A stretch of DNA of 64,000 bases from Lantana camara (lineage: Eukaryota > Streptophyta > Magnoliopsida > Lamiales > Verbenaceae): assembly GCA_037501455.1 (NCBI GenBank), contig CM074858.1, positions 99,978,001 to 100,042,000 on the forward strand. The letters are read 5' to 3'. The first letter of the stretch is position 1; the number at the start of each line of letters is the position of its first letter. Below, piece after piece: positions 42,496-54,779 of this stretch. The position numbers were made by a program, and so were the translations under genes. Below the pieces are notes generated by a model, which worked only from the letters and a program-made list of their open reading frames with translations, had not been told where the DNA came from and made no database searches.

Positions 42496-44459
42496 CTAAG
42501 TTCTATCAACAGCAATGCTTCTTCCAATTTGTCTCTCCATTACCTCCTTCTAAGATTACCAATAAAAAAAAGCTCAGCACATGCATACGGATGAGTTCTG
42601 GAACAAGAATTGTCACCTCTCTCCTTCTAAATTCATTAGCATAATTCCTCAAAGAAACAAAACTAAAATAGAGATATAATTACATATTAACAACAATGCT
42701 GTCGTTTAGGTATAACAAAATCATTTAGAACTTGTAAACACATTTTTATAAGAATTAACAACCCATTTTCATCAAATAACAATAAAAACAAACAATGATA
42801 ACATAATAATATTACCATAAACTTTATGTATTCAACAAACCCCACTCTTCCTCTAAATTACACACAACATAATCCTCCTTTCCCCTTAACTCTATTAATC
42901 ATAACAACAAAATCATTTCAAACCAAAGAAACAAGAAATGAAAACACAACTTTATTAGGCCAGTTTTACAAATAGTTTGTGTACTTTTACAAAAAATTCT
43001 TGTAGTAGAAAGGATCTTCAAATAGCTGAACCGAATTTAAAGAGTGTGTGATGGGAGAAATACTCCTCTCCAATTATTCAATCTTCCTCTATTTTTGTTC
43101 TGTTGATTTATAATTTCTAACAAGTAGTTATCCAAATTCAGCATATAAAAACAGCAACAGAAGAACAACTCTTATTTATGACATAGACTCAAGCTCAACC
43201 GGAATGCAAATATAGATGTGGAGAAAATAATGTCAACACAAAATTATTATATGGATAGAGGTTGAGAAAAAAAGAAGTTGGAAAAAACAAACAATTCGAG
43301 AATCAATCGGTCCTCCAAAAACTTTTTCACTACAGCACCATCCACCATTTATTTTATTAATTTTGTCCTTTTCAAAACCCTCAATTTTCGTCAATTTCGA
43401 TTCTCATAACTAATGAAAATTTGTGAACTTCAATAAATCCAAACCAAATTAATTTACCAAGCAAAAGATTAAAAATCACAAAATTAAGTAAACCCAACTC
43501 GTTTTAAGTCAGTCGAGGGCATGCAAATTGTGAGAATTGCATTAAAAAATAGGAAATCCTACCATTGTTTTTCAACTTAGTTACTGAAAAGAATGAATTG
43601 AATAGCTCCCTTGGGTTACTTCAGATATGCCACCATTATTTCAAGAAGGCTGGACGTTTTTCTTGTACTTTGAAGGACTTTCCAAGAATTCCATCTCCCC
43701 CAAAAATTTTAGCAGAAAAAATAGAAGTGGAGAAATGCTAGCTCAATGGCACTTTTATCGTAAATAATTATAACAAATGGGCAGAAAAGTAATTTCCCAT
43801 CCCATGTCATAATTCATGATAAACAAACACGCTAAAAAAACATGTCATATATCAGCCCAAAAACACGCCAAGCATACAGGCTGCAACTTTTAGACCAGAC
43901 CATGACACATGAGAAGTAAACAGAAAAAAAATGCATGTCAAGGAGTACAATCATACCTTTTCGCCAAAAGTAAACGCGGCCTATGGGTCTTGATATTAGC
44001 CCATTCAAAAAGGCTTTTACATAAACCATCAGATTTCTTGCTTTTTAATTTTACTATTTTGTCCATGACTTATGTAAAATTACTACCACTGCCACTAACA
44101 CATCATTATGATTCTGATTCTAGGGTTGAAATAAGTAGTTCCTTTCTTCCCTAAAATTTTGGCTCGCTTAATTCCCTCTCTTTCGTTCTCCAAAAATTTT
44201 AATCCCACCAATAGTTCCCTCCAACAATTTGCCCTACAATGGATTCTATCAACAATTATTGGATTTTATATATGGGTCTTCTTTTTCAACGTAACACACA
44301 ATCTCACAACAACTTGAGTGCCATTGCGCTTGACTTCCAAAGGGTTCATAGGGTTGGGTATAAATAAATTTTCACTTTTACTTCAAAATTAAGATTCTAT
44401 TTCGATTTCTGCAACTATTCTCTAATTTTTCCACATCTTTTGTGTTGGTTTCACAGGTG
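42496..44459. other. AT-rich intergenic sequence with a possible MITE
   Basis: No supported gene. Between about 43725 and 43990 two ends look like DNA-transposon termini facing each other (GATAAACAAACACGC and AGTAAACGCGGCC), which could be a small Harbinger-type MITE, but no clean inverted repeat or target duplication was found. Confidence 0.4.
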
Positions 44460-44838
44460 AGGCTGAAGGTTTAATTGGTAGTTCATCCCGGTGAAGGTTT
44501 TCAAAAGTTCTTTAAAAAAATTGCGTTTGAAGTGTTTGACAGTTCGAGAGGTAATTTCCCACCTTCATTTTTGTAATTATTGTTATTTTTTGCCAATATT
44601 TCTTCATGTTATTCTTTTTTGTTTTTTTAAATTTGTGTTTGTATGTTCTTTGTAGTGTTGAAAGTTTGTGTGTTGTTTAGTAAATACTGATATTAGATTC
44701 TCTTAAACCCAAACAAACAAAATAGCACTTCAATTATTCCAGACATATGTTTTCAATAAATTATTGCATTAGGTGCTTTTGATATATGTACATGCACTTG
44801 GGCCTTTTCAATGAATTTATAATATTTTAAATCTTGAA

Positions 44839-46130
44839 ATGCTGACAAGAGTCTATTATATGTTGTTTTTCCTCAACAGATTGCAGTATATTGTGTTGGT
44901 GTATCATACAACTGAAACTCGCAAGATGGAACGTAATCACCATTTAGCTATCCTAGAAATTCTTAGGTTGTTCGTCCTTGGCATGTTGGTGGATACTCTT
45001 TTGTTGTTGGAAGTGTATAATCGTTGTAATAGATACCGTATTGAACGTGATGTAACGTATATTTTGAACAGTAGAATCCCTACTCAAGACAATCATTTGA
45101 GTGATCTAATTAATGCTACTAACATAGAATGCATTAAAAATCTTCGCATTGGGAAGGATATATTTAGTAGGCTTTGTATTTTGCTTGAACAATTAGGGGG
45201 TTTGAAAAGTACAAGGGGGGTATCTATTCCGGAAGAGGTAGCCATGTTTTTAAGCATTATATCTCATCACAAAAAAAAAATAAAAAAAAATAGAGTGGTA
45301 AACCATGATTTCAAAAGGTCAGGTCGTACTGTTAGGATTCACTTAAATTATGTATTGAAGTCTGGTTTGAAGTTGCACCCGGTCTTGGTCGCGACAAGGT
45401 AACTCCTTTTTGCTTGTATGTTGTTATGCTAAATATTCCAACATTTCTTTGTATCTTTTTAATTGTATAAAATTAATTTTTATTCATTTGTAATATCTAT
45501 AAGAATGTTTAGGTGTATTAGACGGAACATAGATTCCCATGAAAGTTCTAGAGTGTGACAAGGCACGCTATCATTCGAGAAAGGGGATTGTATCTGTTAA
45601 TGTCTTGGTCGTATGTGATAGAAACATGAATTTTGTTTATGTTCTTATTGGGTGGGAGGGTTGGCTACTGACGGGAGAGTTCTACGTGACGCAATTGAAA
45701 GAACCAATGGCTTTAAGGTCCCTAGGGGTAAAATTTTAATAGTTTTATTGTAACAACTATGCATGTACATATATATTCATATTATTTTTGGGTAAGAAAA
45801 ATGACACTTTCTTTTTCCGTTTGTACAATTGTTTAAGGTAATTACTATCTGTGCGATGCTAGTTATACCAAAGGCGAGAGGTTCCTATCTCCTTACCGAG
45901 CTACACGCTATCAACTTAAGGAATTTGGTGTATGTATTGCTCGTCCTCAAAACCCAAAGAAATTGTACAACCTTCGACATTCAAAGACTAGAAATGTGAT
46001 AGAGAGGGCTTTTGCAGCACTAAAAATACATAGGGCTATTTTAAGAAGTCAGTCATTCTATCGCATATATACTCAAAGTCAAATTATCATGGCATGTTGC
46101 CTTTTACACAATTTTATAAAGTGAGAGATA
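44839..46130 (+). pseudogene. PIF/Harbinger transposase (HARBI1-like DDE), dead
   Basis: Three exons are suggested: 44839-45402, about 45508-45735 and 45838-46130. The N-terminal helical region (ILEILRLFV...) leads to the conserved HHKKKIKKNRVVNHDFKRSGRTV block. The DDE core follows as GVLDGT (first Asp), ARYHSRKGIVSVNVLVVCDRNMNFVYVLIGWEG, YYLCDASYT (second Asp) and RNVIERAFAALKIHRAIL (Glu), ending IIMACCLLHNFIK. A TAG directly after GVLDGT and a frameshift after GWEG break it. It would have cut and joined transposon ends together with the Myb/SANT partner downstream. Confidence 0.85.
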
Positions 46131-46614
46131 ACCATTGGCACAAGAAGTGGATATCCCCAACGAGCCAGAATTGGAAGAGAACAATCACGTTGACCACATC
46201 CCACATGTAGAAACCTGGCTTCAGTAGACTGCATGGTGTAATACATTGGCACAAGAAATGTACACCGACTGGTCAAGTGTCTTTAAGAAACTTAAGGATT
46301 ATGTAGCTCATCCATATGTTATTCTGCCATATTTATTTCTTATGTTTTTTTTGTTTCTCTTTGATGATGGTATGTTGTAGATGAATTATTTTCAAACCAC
46401 TTTAATGTGATCTGTTGAGTGTTTTGCATATGCTATTTTGTTCTTTTGCCATGTTTTCTCTATTGACATACACATCATATATTTGGGATTTCTTTGATAT
46501 ATGTTTAATAACATCTGAGTTGGAAGCTACTTTACTAACAACTTCATTTTCTTTAGACATAAACTTTAGATGATGGATTTCTATGGGTTACAATTTTGTA
46601 GTCAAGGATCAATG

Positions 46615-47635
46615 CATGTTGGACAGTCTATTAACTCAGCATTTCAAGACCAGCAAAAACCAGTTGTAAAGCGTCATTCCTGGTCTTTACTAGAAGAAAA
46701 GTGTCTTGTTAGTGCCTTTGTCGAGATCATGACCCAAGGCTAGAAATCATCTAATGGGTTTAGAAATGGCTTTCTAATTTAGTTGGAGCAGAAAATGAAG
46801 CTAGCACTACCAAACACTAATCTACGTAGTGATCCACACATCTTTTCCAAGTATGGCTCATGGAAGAAAAATTATAGAGATGTCACTAAAGTGTAAGCTA
46901 ACTCTAGATTCAATTGGAATGCTAGAACAAAAACAGTTGAGGTATTCCCTGATGTTTGGGATGCATACCAATATGTTTTATTAATATCTTTTTTATGAAC
47001 AAGTTATTTCTGAATTTATAACATTTTGAGGTATGCTAGAATGAATTTTATGCTAATTGTTGATAATCATGTGCTGATTCTAAATGTGTGTACGCATTGT
47101 GCAAGCCCACGAGGTTTGAATTTGCATCTATGGGAAGGATCGCGCTACTGAAAATAGTTCAATGAACTTTCTACATGCCCATATGAGTGGTAAACCTCAT
47201 GTTGTAAACTTTGAAGAAGACCAAGAATGAGCACACATAGGTCAAGGGCTGCATCTACTCCCAAGACCATGCAGTCAGAAAAATCAACTTCCCCACTTGG
47301 ATCATCCACTCGCAAAAGAAAAAGGATTCAAAATCCTGAGGTGATCCTCGAAATGATTTATGGAATGTGGGATAAAGCAACAAAGTTTATCAAAGAAGTT
47401 GCTACAACTGTTAAAGAGACTCAAGATAGGGAATACTCGGTCAATTGTTAAAAATTGTATGAGATGATTGGTAAGCTTCCGATGGAAATACCTATGTACG
47501 AGCAACTTGAAGCTACATATGAGATCGCGATGAACCCTTTCGCGATGGATATATTTATCAGCCTTCCAAATGAAGCAAAATGTGAAACTGTTCATAAGGC
47601 AGTGGCAGGACACCTCAAGAGACAGGCTAATTGAT
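46615..47635 (+). pseudogene. PIF/Harbinger second ORF, Myb/SANT-like
   Basis: Broken frames give the Myb/SANT-like domain: KRHSWSLLEEKCLVSAFVEIM, NGFRNGF, LPNTNLRSDPHIFSKYGSWKKNYRDVTKV and RFNWNARTKTVEVFPDVWDAY (46670-46975). Further on, 47227-47630 carries a nuclear-signal-like RKRKRIQNPE and a helical C-terminus. In PIF/Harbinger systems this protein binds transposon ends and helps the transposase into the nucleus. Stops at 46741 and 47449 and a missing Trp show decay. Terminal inverted repeats of the element were not found. Confidence 0.75.
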
Positions 47636-48005
47636 TGTTCAACTTCTGTTTTACCTAAAGGCTGTCATGATATCCCTAATGGTTAGGTTTGAAGATGTTT
47701 TTTTGTTCCTTTTGTACAACCTGACTTTAAAACATAGGGATTATCCTTGTAGAATTGTTGTAGTTGTCATTTCCTGCACTTTGATTTGTCCCAACTCTTT
47801 TGACTTGCATTTGGAAAACTCCATGGACAATATTTTTTTAAATTAGTAGGATGAAGTTATCTTAATTGAGTTGTTCTTACATTGTTCTGATTTGTTGGTT
47901 GTATTTAGAACTTGTCATTGAGTGGAATAATGTTCATCCTTGAGTTGTTCTTATATTTATAGGAATGTCAGATAACTAATCATGGGATGGAGGTTTATTG
48001 TTATG

Positions 48006-48156
48006 TTTATAACTGATTCATAGCATAAGCAAACACATCAAACGACTTTAAACATAATTGATTCACAACATAAGCAAAAACATCAAATGACTTAAAACAT
48101 AACTGATTCACAACAAAAGCAAAGACACCAAATGACTTAATATATAACTGATTCAC
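48006..48156. repeat. Three ~50-bp tandem repeats
   Basis: The phrase ACTGATTCA(T/C)A(G/A)CA(T/A)AAGCAAA...CATCAAATGACTTAAA recurs at about 48008, 48055 and 48104. It abuts the acidic C-terminal end of the minus-strand Myb/SANT-like gene and may be its 3' untranslated region. Confidence 0.75.
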
Positions 48157-51100
48157 TCATCTTCAAAGTCTGATTCAACCTCAGAGTCGGATTCACGCTC
48201 AGGCAAGGACAAAGGGTTATATTCGTTAAGCTCGAACGAAAACATTACCACTTTTTTGTTAAGAAAATGAATCGTAAAGCATCATACCCATCCAATCCAT
48301 TTAGACGAAACTCTCGATCTTTAACTAACTCCTACAAAAATAAAATTTATTAGTACAGATGCAAAAATTAATAATACATAAAGAATATGTATTAGAACAA
48401 AATGAAAATATATTATTGCAACCTTAGCTCCGTTCAGAAGCTCAAAATAATCACGAGAAATAATGACACGAAATAGGTATGGATGTATACGTACACCTGG
48501 TTTTTCAAGCAACCTCCTAAATATGACAAAATCAAGTCGAATTTGTGCTATTTTGAAGCAAATTAATTGAGTATTAAATTTAGTATCCTCCGAATGTTGT
48601 TTCATCTGAAATGCGAATTGTCTAGCCGCATCGATCATTTATCATTCGTTAACAATTTTGTTCTCTGTTGCATATGAGTTGTGACGCCCCGTGTTCTCGA
48701 CTTCCAGGTACGCGCGCCACGCGTATGGTTTTTCGAGTGTTAGGACTATTTATTTACCTTGATTTCACCTTGTTATGTAAATTTGTAAGAATAATTGCTT
48801 AACTAATTACAATTGGCCTTAAATGCATTAATATAACATAAGTGCATCATGCAAATATAGATATATATTACACTTAGCTATATATATATATACATTTCTA
48901 CAACTTATATATAAATATATGCAACCACTTGATCATTACATTATATAATTGCATACACACCCTCATAGTATTATCTCTAACATGTAATTAACTAAGTAAT
49001 AAGGGTCTAGTTGCAATAATCATAATCATGTAAGGCTTTTACACTCCGATCATATATACATATACATATTATATATCATAATATCTCCATTACACTTTAT
49101 ACATACATATACATACAAATATATCATACAATATTATATACATATACATACAAGAACACACACTTCATCTCTAACACACCTAAAACACATACTCCCTCTA
49201 AATTTCTTCACACAGACACTCCATTTGATTCAAGCAAGAGGAAGATAAGAAGGAACCAAGCATCATCATCATCTCCATCATTTCATACCTCCATCTTCTT
49301 CATTCCAATTCAAGGTGTGTGTATAGATATATATGTGTGTGTGAATGTGTGTCTTGCTAGAGATTGTTATGATTTAAGTTTAGATTCTTGTTCCTTGATG
49401 ATATTATGCTAATATATGTTAGGATCTATGATTTTATTTCAAGAATTAGTTGATGTATATATGTGTGTATATGTATGTGTATATAAATGTATATATATGT
49501 ATGTGGGTTTATGTAATTTGATGGATTAATTCATGAATTGATGAGTGATATGTGTATATATGTTGTAATTGGTTTTTTTGTATGTTTTGTTGCGTTGCCG
49601 GATCATATGGGAGCCCGAGAGAGACAAGCCCCCTTCTCATTCTTCCTTCGATTTTGAAGTTTCTCGCCTGTATAGGGTCGCGCCCGTGACCGTTTTTACG
49701 CCATTTTTGGTCACGGCTGCAACCAACAAGTCGAAAATCTACTGTTTTTCCTTCGTGGACGCGACTGCTTTGAGTACAATTTTGTCACGGTCGCGACCCC
49801 CTCAAAAGTACTCCGATTGACCTGAAATTCAAAATGTAGAAACCTTTTTTAGTCTAGAGTATTCTACAATTAGAATCACCTCAATATCTTTTCTAGTTTG
49901 TGAGAGATAATCATTTCTTTTTGGTCTCGCCACTTCACCGGGAATCTGCATTCACCCAACTTCGGGCCTACGCCAGTTTCACCTCCCTTTGAACCATGAT
50001 TCAGGCCACATACCATTTTAAAGGTCTACTTGTCTAGTTTCTTATCTAACAAACCAAATGCAATTCTAACTTCTAGAAATCGAGATATTCCCATTTTTCT
50101 ACAGCATGCGCAATTCAAAAAACTGTCAGCTTTTCCTAAACTTTACCAAAACCTTTCTTCTTGCGTTCCTTCCACTCCCTTAGCTCCCGTATGTGATTTA
50201 TATGAATTGTATGCTTGATTACTTGTTAATTATGTTATTATTTGACACTCCTTGGTCCTAACTTGCTTAAACTTGATTGTTTGAACTCGTGCTTTATATA
50301 GGAATTGAATTCGTTTGATTAATTGTACATATGAATAGCTTCATAGCATGTTATAGTGTGTTTGTGAATTGAATTGATATGATTATGAGAGATATGAAAA
50401 GAATGAACATGAAACCTCCATGTATTGAATGAACTTGAATGGATTACTTCGTTATATGGCTTCATAACTTGAACTCATCTCTTATTCATCTCATATCATG
50501 TTCATTGCATTGCCGTGTGTCGTATATGGTTCATTTAGAGTCTTGAGTCTCACGATTGCACAGTGTTGTCTCTTGTACAGTTTTCTCTAGGACGGAGACT
50601 TGTCGGGTTCATAGGTTACCTTCAAGTCTTTCCTTCTTTTGGTATTGTTCGGTAAGGTATAACAGGTGGGTTTCTCTTCTATTAGTTAAATAATGACCCG
50701 ATATACCTCAACATGTAAGTTTTAAGCCAAAGTATGTATATAATTATATCGAGTCATTTCAAAGGAGTCATTGATTTCACGTTAAGGCCTTTTTCTTATC
50801 TATTGAATCCCTAACCTAATGTTTTGGCGAGATCAGTGATCACATTAAATAATGGGGGCCCTGGGACTCTGTGTACGTGGCTATCCGGGGAAGCATGGGC
50901 TAACGGTGATCCACGTGCGCTAGTCCTAACACAATGACGGTGATACCGGCCCTCGCTAGGAGATTAGTGAGGAATGGGAACCGGGCGTTTGGGGAGTCAT
51001 GAACCTCACTGGCCACAATGATTGGGTGGACGGTGCTTTCGCCGAGTCCGTCCACCAACCGAAGAAAAATGGTGTAAGTGAATGAATGATTGAATGAATG

Positions 51101-52050
51101 AACGAACAAATGAATAAATGATTGAATGAATGAATGATTGTGAACGGATGAATGATTGTGTGATCATTAATGAATGAATAAATAGATAAATGCACACACG
51201 AGGAGAAGGTTTGAGAATTCGCTCTCTCGCCGGGCTCATGTAATGACCACGTGATTATAATGAATGAATGAGATTAATGGTTGTAATCCTGGGCGTTGTT
51301 TTCTTTGTTTTCACCCACTTGGGAAATGTTTTAAAAAACCTCGTACGGGATTATGACTCGCATGTGGGTGTGCGCTTTAATTATCGTAATATTATGATAT
51401 TAAACCCTGTTTTTACCCACCAGTCTCCGACTGAACCCGGCTTTGTTTTCAGATTTTTGCAAGTTTGGAGCGCTAGACGGGAGTTCGAGTCTATCGAGTC
51501 TTGTCGTTTAGTCTGAGTCGTACCATTGCATACTGTAAATTTATTAAGTTACCATGAAATGTATTGATTTTATGTTATTGATTCGGGACAGGCTTCTAGG
51601 GATATATTGAACCCGTGAATGTATGATTTATGTTTATGTTTGAATTTCGGGACTAGGTAACTATGTTAGTTGAACCCGTCAATTATTGCTTGTATATGTG
51701 ATTGATTAGATGTTCTGCTTCCACACATGCATTTATTTTGTGAGTTTGCTTATTTGGTTTCGAAGGTTTAGTTCCAGCCTAGCATAGTGTGTGAGTGAGT
51801 CCCCGTTCGCTCTGATCTGGCACGTGTATGGATTTCCCATTTCATATACGGGTTGGGTCTGAGTGCGGGGGATGTGGCACCTTCCGTCTGGGGTGTTACA
51901 TGAGTGCATAAGAATACGAAGTAACCGAGATTCGAAATAATCAAACAACAACCTCATGCTAAGTATGTATCTCGAACGTTGCTCCGGAGTCATTTCTAGA
52001 GGATTAGGACCGCCGACCATCTTTGGTATGATTATTATGTTTAATGTATT
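48155..52050 (-). pseudogene. Myb/SANT-like gene interrupted by a solo LTR
   Basis: On the minus strand a start near 52022 (MVGGPNPLEMTPEQRSRYILSMRLLFDYFESRLLRILMHS) runs into the LTR at 51900. It resumes at 48679 with IVNE, a stop, then MIDAARQFAF...KFNTQLICFKIAQIRLDFVIFRRLLEKPGVRI (48638-48450), matching the helix pattern of the Myb/SANT-like domain found in PIF/Harbinger partner proteins. It ends with an acidic tail (ERESDSEVESDFEDE, stop near 48155). Gene or old transposon ORF cannot be told apart. The LTR insertion and a stop make it non-functional. Confidence 0.65.
48680..51900 (+). repeat. 3.2-kb chromovirus-like solo LTR with target duplication
   Basis: Starts TGTGACGCCCC and ends GGGGTGTTACA, near-complementary ends of 11 bases. 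TGAGT flanks both sides (48675-48679 and 51901-51905). No gag or pol lies inside. It shares the CGGGACAGG / TTGAACCCGT motifs (51585-51685) with the E4 LTR. Inside, 51075-51190 is a GAATGAATGATT-type microsatellite and 48840-49160 is rich in ATATAC runs. A single LTR with intact flanks means the element was removed by LTR-LTR recombination. Confidence 0.9.
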
Positions 52051-52542
52051 TTTATCTTGTTGGAATATGATATAGATATGTAGGAATGCTTTCAAAAATA
52101 TGTTATTGCTCGTATATATACAACTCAGAAGCACGGTTGATGTACTAATGAGTTGATGTGTCAAATTCTGAGGGGAATCAGAATATATTATATTGATTTT
52201 GTCTTATTATCATCATACATAAGTGTGTAAATGAAGTGAATTGATGCAATGTACATAGCATTCTCACTTTAACGTAAGAAAATATCAAATAATGGACCTT
52301 TAATGCATTTCATGTTGTGGCGTGCATTTCATTTTGTTTTGACATATCATGCGTGAGAATCTATGCAAGATCAGTCATCTCAGCAGACCTTTGGATATGA
52401 GAAAGTATTTTGATTCCCTCAATATATCTACAAAATTGTATTTATGAATTCTCGCATATAATGTTAGTGCTCATCTTAGCAGACATCAAAATAAATCAAA
52501 TTTTACACTAGTTCAAATATGGATGACGAGAAGAAGTGAACG

Positions 52543-53160
52543 ATGTGGAATATGAGTGAGTGTCCATTGGCGTTTTGCGCCCAAAAATTAACGCATGACT
52601 TACTTTTCTATTCAAGATTCTGGAGCAAAGAAGTGGAGGCCACGTTAGTCGAGATTTTATATGTAAAAGTTCATAATGGAATCCGCCAATATTCAGAGGT
52701 TCGTGAAGTTGTAATCAACTCCATAAGGGATGAGTTGAATGTCAAGTTCAAGAAATCAGAGATAACATACTCTTACAAGAGGAAAGTAAAAGGCCTCAAG
52801 TACAAACATATGGTTTTTAAATGTATTCTTGGACAAGATGAAGTCATATACGATCCAGTTTCTAACATTGTCAATGCACCTGATGAAGTTTGAGCGGTGG
52901 TATACATGGTAATCAGATTACTCAATCATTCTAAACTATGCAAGATAAATAATTTGTTTACTAAAGAGTTTTGTTGAAAGTAATTATTTTTAACTTCAAA
53001 ATTTCAGCAATTCATGACTTCTATGGCGTATTATCACAAAGGCTAGGAATTTTGGAACCAGCTGAGGGTGATATTTGAGGGACCGAAGAAGGATTAACAG
53101 CATTCCAACTATGTGCATGACGTGCATTACCGTAATGCCATTCAAACCTCATGTGAAGTT
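52543..53160 (+). pseudogene. Myb/SANT-like protein fragment A
   Basis: A frame of 116 codons holds FWSKEVEATLVEILYVKVHNG...INSIRDELNVKFKKSEITYSYKRKVKGLKYKHMVFKCILGQDEVIYDPVSNIVNAPDEV, the full Myb/SANT-like domain pattern. TGA replaces the expected Trp directly after (52890). Sequence after a likely intron (QFMTSMAYYHKG, 53008 on) continues the family with another stop. Such proteins accompany PIF/Harbinger transposases but also exist as plant genes. Confidence 0.65.
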
Positions 53161-53613
53161 TTTTTTTGTCTCTACTTAAGTTGTCTCTGAAGGTTCATAT
53201 TTACTATTTAAATTCTCCGATATTAAATTAATGGTTCTTAAAAAGATGTATGATTAGGGATTGCGTAATGATAAAATAATATTTTTTATTCTCAATTGAT
53301 ACATGCTTTAAATATTCATGAGAAGTCAAACAGATGCAACATGGTCATGGTTAAATTTATTTCTATGCCCAACCGCTAATACAATATGCATTTAGTGCAT
53401 CTTACATGCATTGAGAAAAAAAATCACTTAATGCTATATTGGAATGCAAACAAAGACATTCCTAAAATGTATGGAATTAAATTCTGCTAGGCAATCAAAT
53501 CTGAAATGCATTAACCTTGTAATGCTTTTCACGCTGTCTTTAGTGAGATTATCAACCAACTGCCTTTGTTATTAATCTCTTGTAGCATGGAAACAAAATC
53601 AGTTGAATTGAAT

Positions 53614-53672
53614 AGACTTTCATCTCTCCTCAAAAAAAAAAAAAAAAAAAAAAAAAAGAAGACTTTCATCTC
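53614..53672 (+). mobile_element. Minimal poly(A) retro-insertion with 13-bp target duplication
   Basis: AGACTTTCATCTC occurs at 53614-53626 and again at 53660-53672. Between them is only TCCTC, 26 A and GA. This is the footprint of LINE-type target-primed reverse transcription that copied little more than a poly(A) tail. Confidence 0.75.
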
Positions 53673-53848
53673 AATTGGACAAAACCCAAAGAAGGACACA
53701 AATACAACCAGCTAATGACATTTTGCTCCAACTATTTAAAGGCAACGTATACTCCCCTCTATTTAAAGTGTAGTACAATGTTTTGTTTGAGATCAATCAT
53801 ACTACAAAGATATCCAATATTTTCTCTTCACCTTAATACATTCTGGTT

Positions 53849-54757
53849 ATGGCTCAAAATAAGATTTTTGATGAGACCATGTATAATGAAAGGTGGTCAA
53901 GGAAGATGAACGAAAAATTCATTCGCCATCTTGAAATGTGGAGTTTTTTCAATGATCGTAGACAAACGACTAATGATCATGAAGCCTTAACAGATGTCAT
54001 GGTGTTTCTTAACCTAATGGCGAGCAAACCATTCACGTACTATGACTGTCATTGCTGATTTGAGCATGCTCATGAACGGTATGTCACTGGGAAGTGGATC
54101 ATCAACTTCAAGGATGTAAGCTATGATAAGGAAACAAACACGGTTACGGAGACCCCAGAAACTTGGAACTGCATAGCTATTGTGAGCACACTCTCTATTC
54201 TTAATTTCATTTTCCAGTAACTGTAACTATTTTCGAATTGATACTTAAGGCCCTACATCTATATATTAACATTCGTTTTGTAATCAGATCCACCCAAATT
54301 TTGGTCTAGCTTATATGTGTGGTGAGAAAGAGTATATGTGGACCGAATTTATAAACACGTTTAAGCCTCTAGGATCGGATAATAAAGTCACCTCTGAGCT
54401 ACACAAAAGGGCGACAACAGTCGATCTCGATGAACTACTGAAGGGCTTCGGTTAATTCCTAAATCATTAAATACATTTATTTGCAATCTATTTATGTAAA
54501 AGTATACTTACCTTCTTTTCTCATACTAGAAATGCATAGAACGTGGAACACCAAAAGTAGTTAAGCCATTGCAATCAAAGACTAACAATTCTGTGATGGA
54601 GTTCACTGTGGACTCGAACATTGTACCTCCGGATGTGATGTCTACAAACAAAGGGAAGAAGAGGAAGAGTTGCTGTAATTTCCAAAGAGTTGAACAAAGA
54701 GCCGATTTCTGGATGCACCTCAAAAGGATCGTGTTCTTCGGTGAAGAGATCCATTGA
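53849..54757 (+). pseudogene. Myb/SANT-like protein fragment B
   Basis: Likely exons near 53849-54180, 54288-54454 and 54531-54757. The first reads NERWSRKMNEKFIRHLEMWSFFN...MVFLNLMASKPFTYYDCHC, stop at 54056, then HERYVTGKWIINFKDVSYDKETNTVTETPETWNCIAI. The second reads HPNFGLAYMCGEKEYMWTEFI. The third has a Lys/Arg cluster (KGKKRKSC). The W...F...H pattern repeats the domain of fragment A, so this is a related, tandemly placed copy. The internal stop suggests it is not functional; a missed intron is possible. Confidence 0.55.
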
Positions 54758-54779
54758 TTTCTGAAAAACACTTTCAAGT

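Noticed and set aside
42496..43720. Search for genes in the AT-rich stretch
   Set aside because: No ORF with domain similarity and no RNA-gene structure recognised.
43725..43990. Possible Harbinger-type MITE
   Set aside because: The end-like strings are suggestive, but I could not pair them as inverted repeats or find a 3-bp target duplication; kept only as a remark.
51075..51190. GAATGAATGATT-type run as a possible special repeat array
   Set aside because: An ordinary microsatellite inside a solo LTR; units are short and irregular with no spacer structure, so not CRISPR-like.
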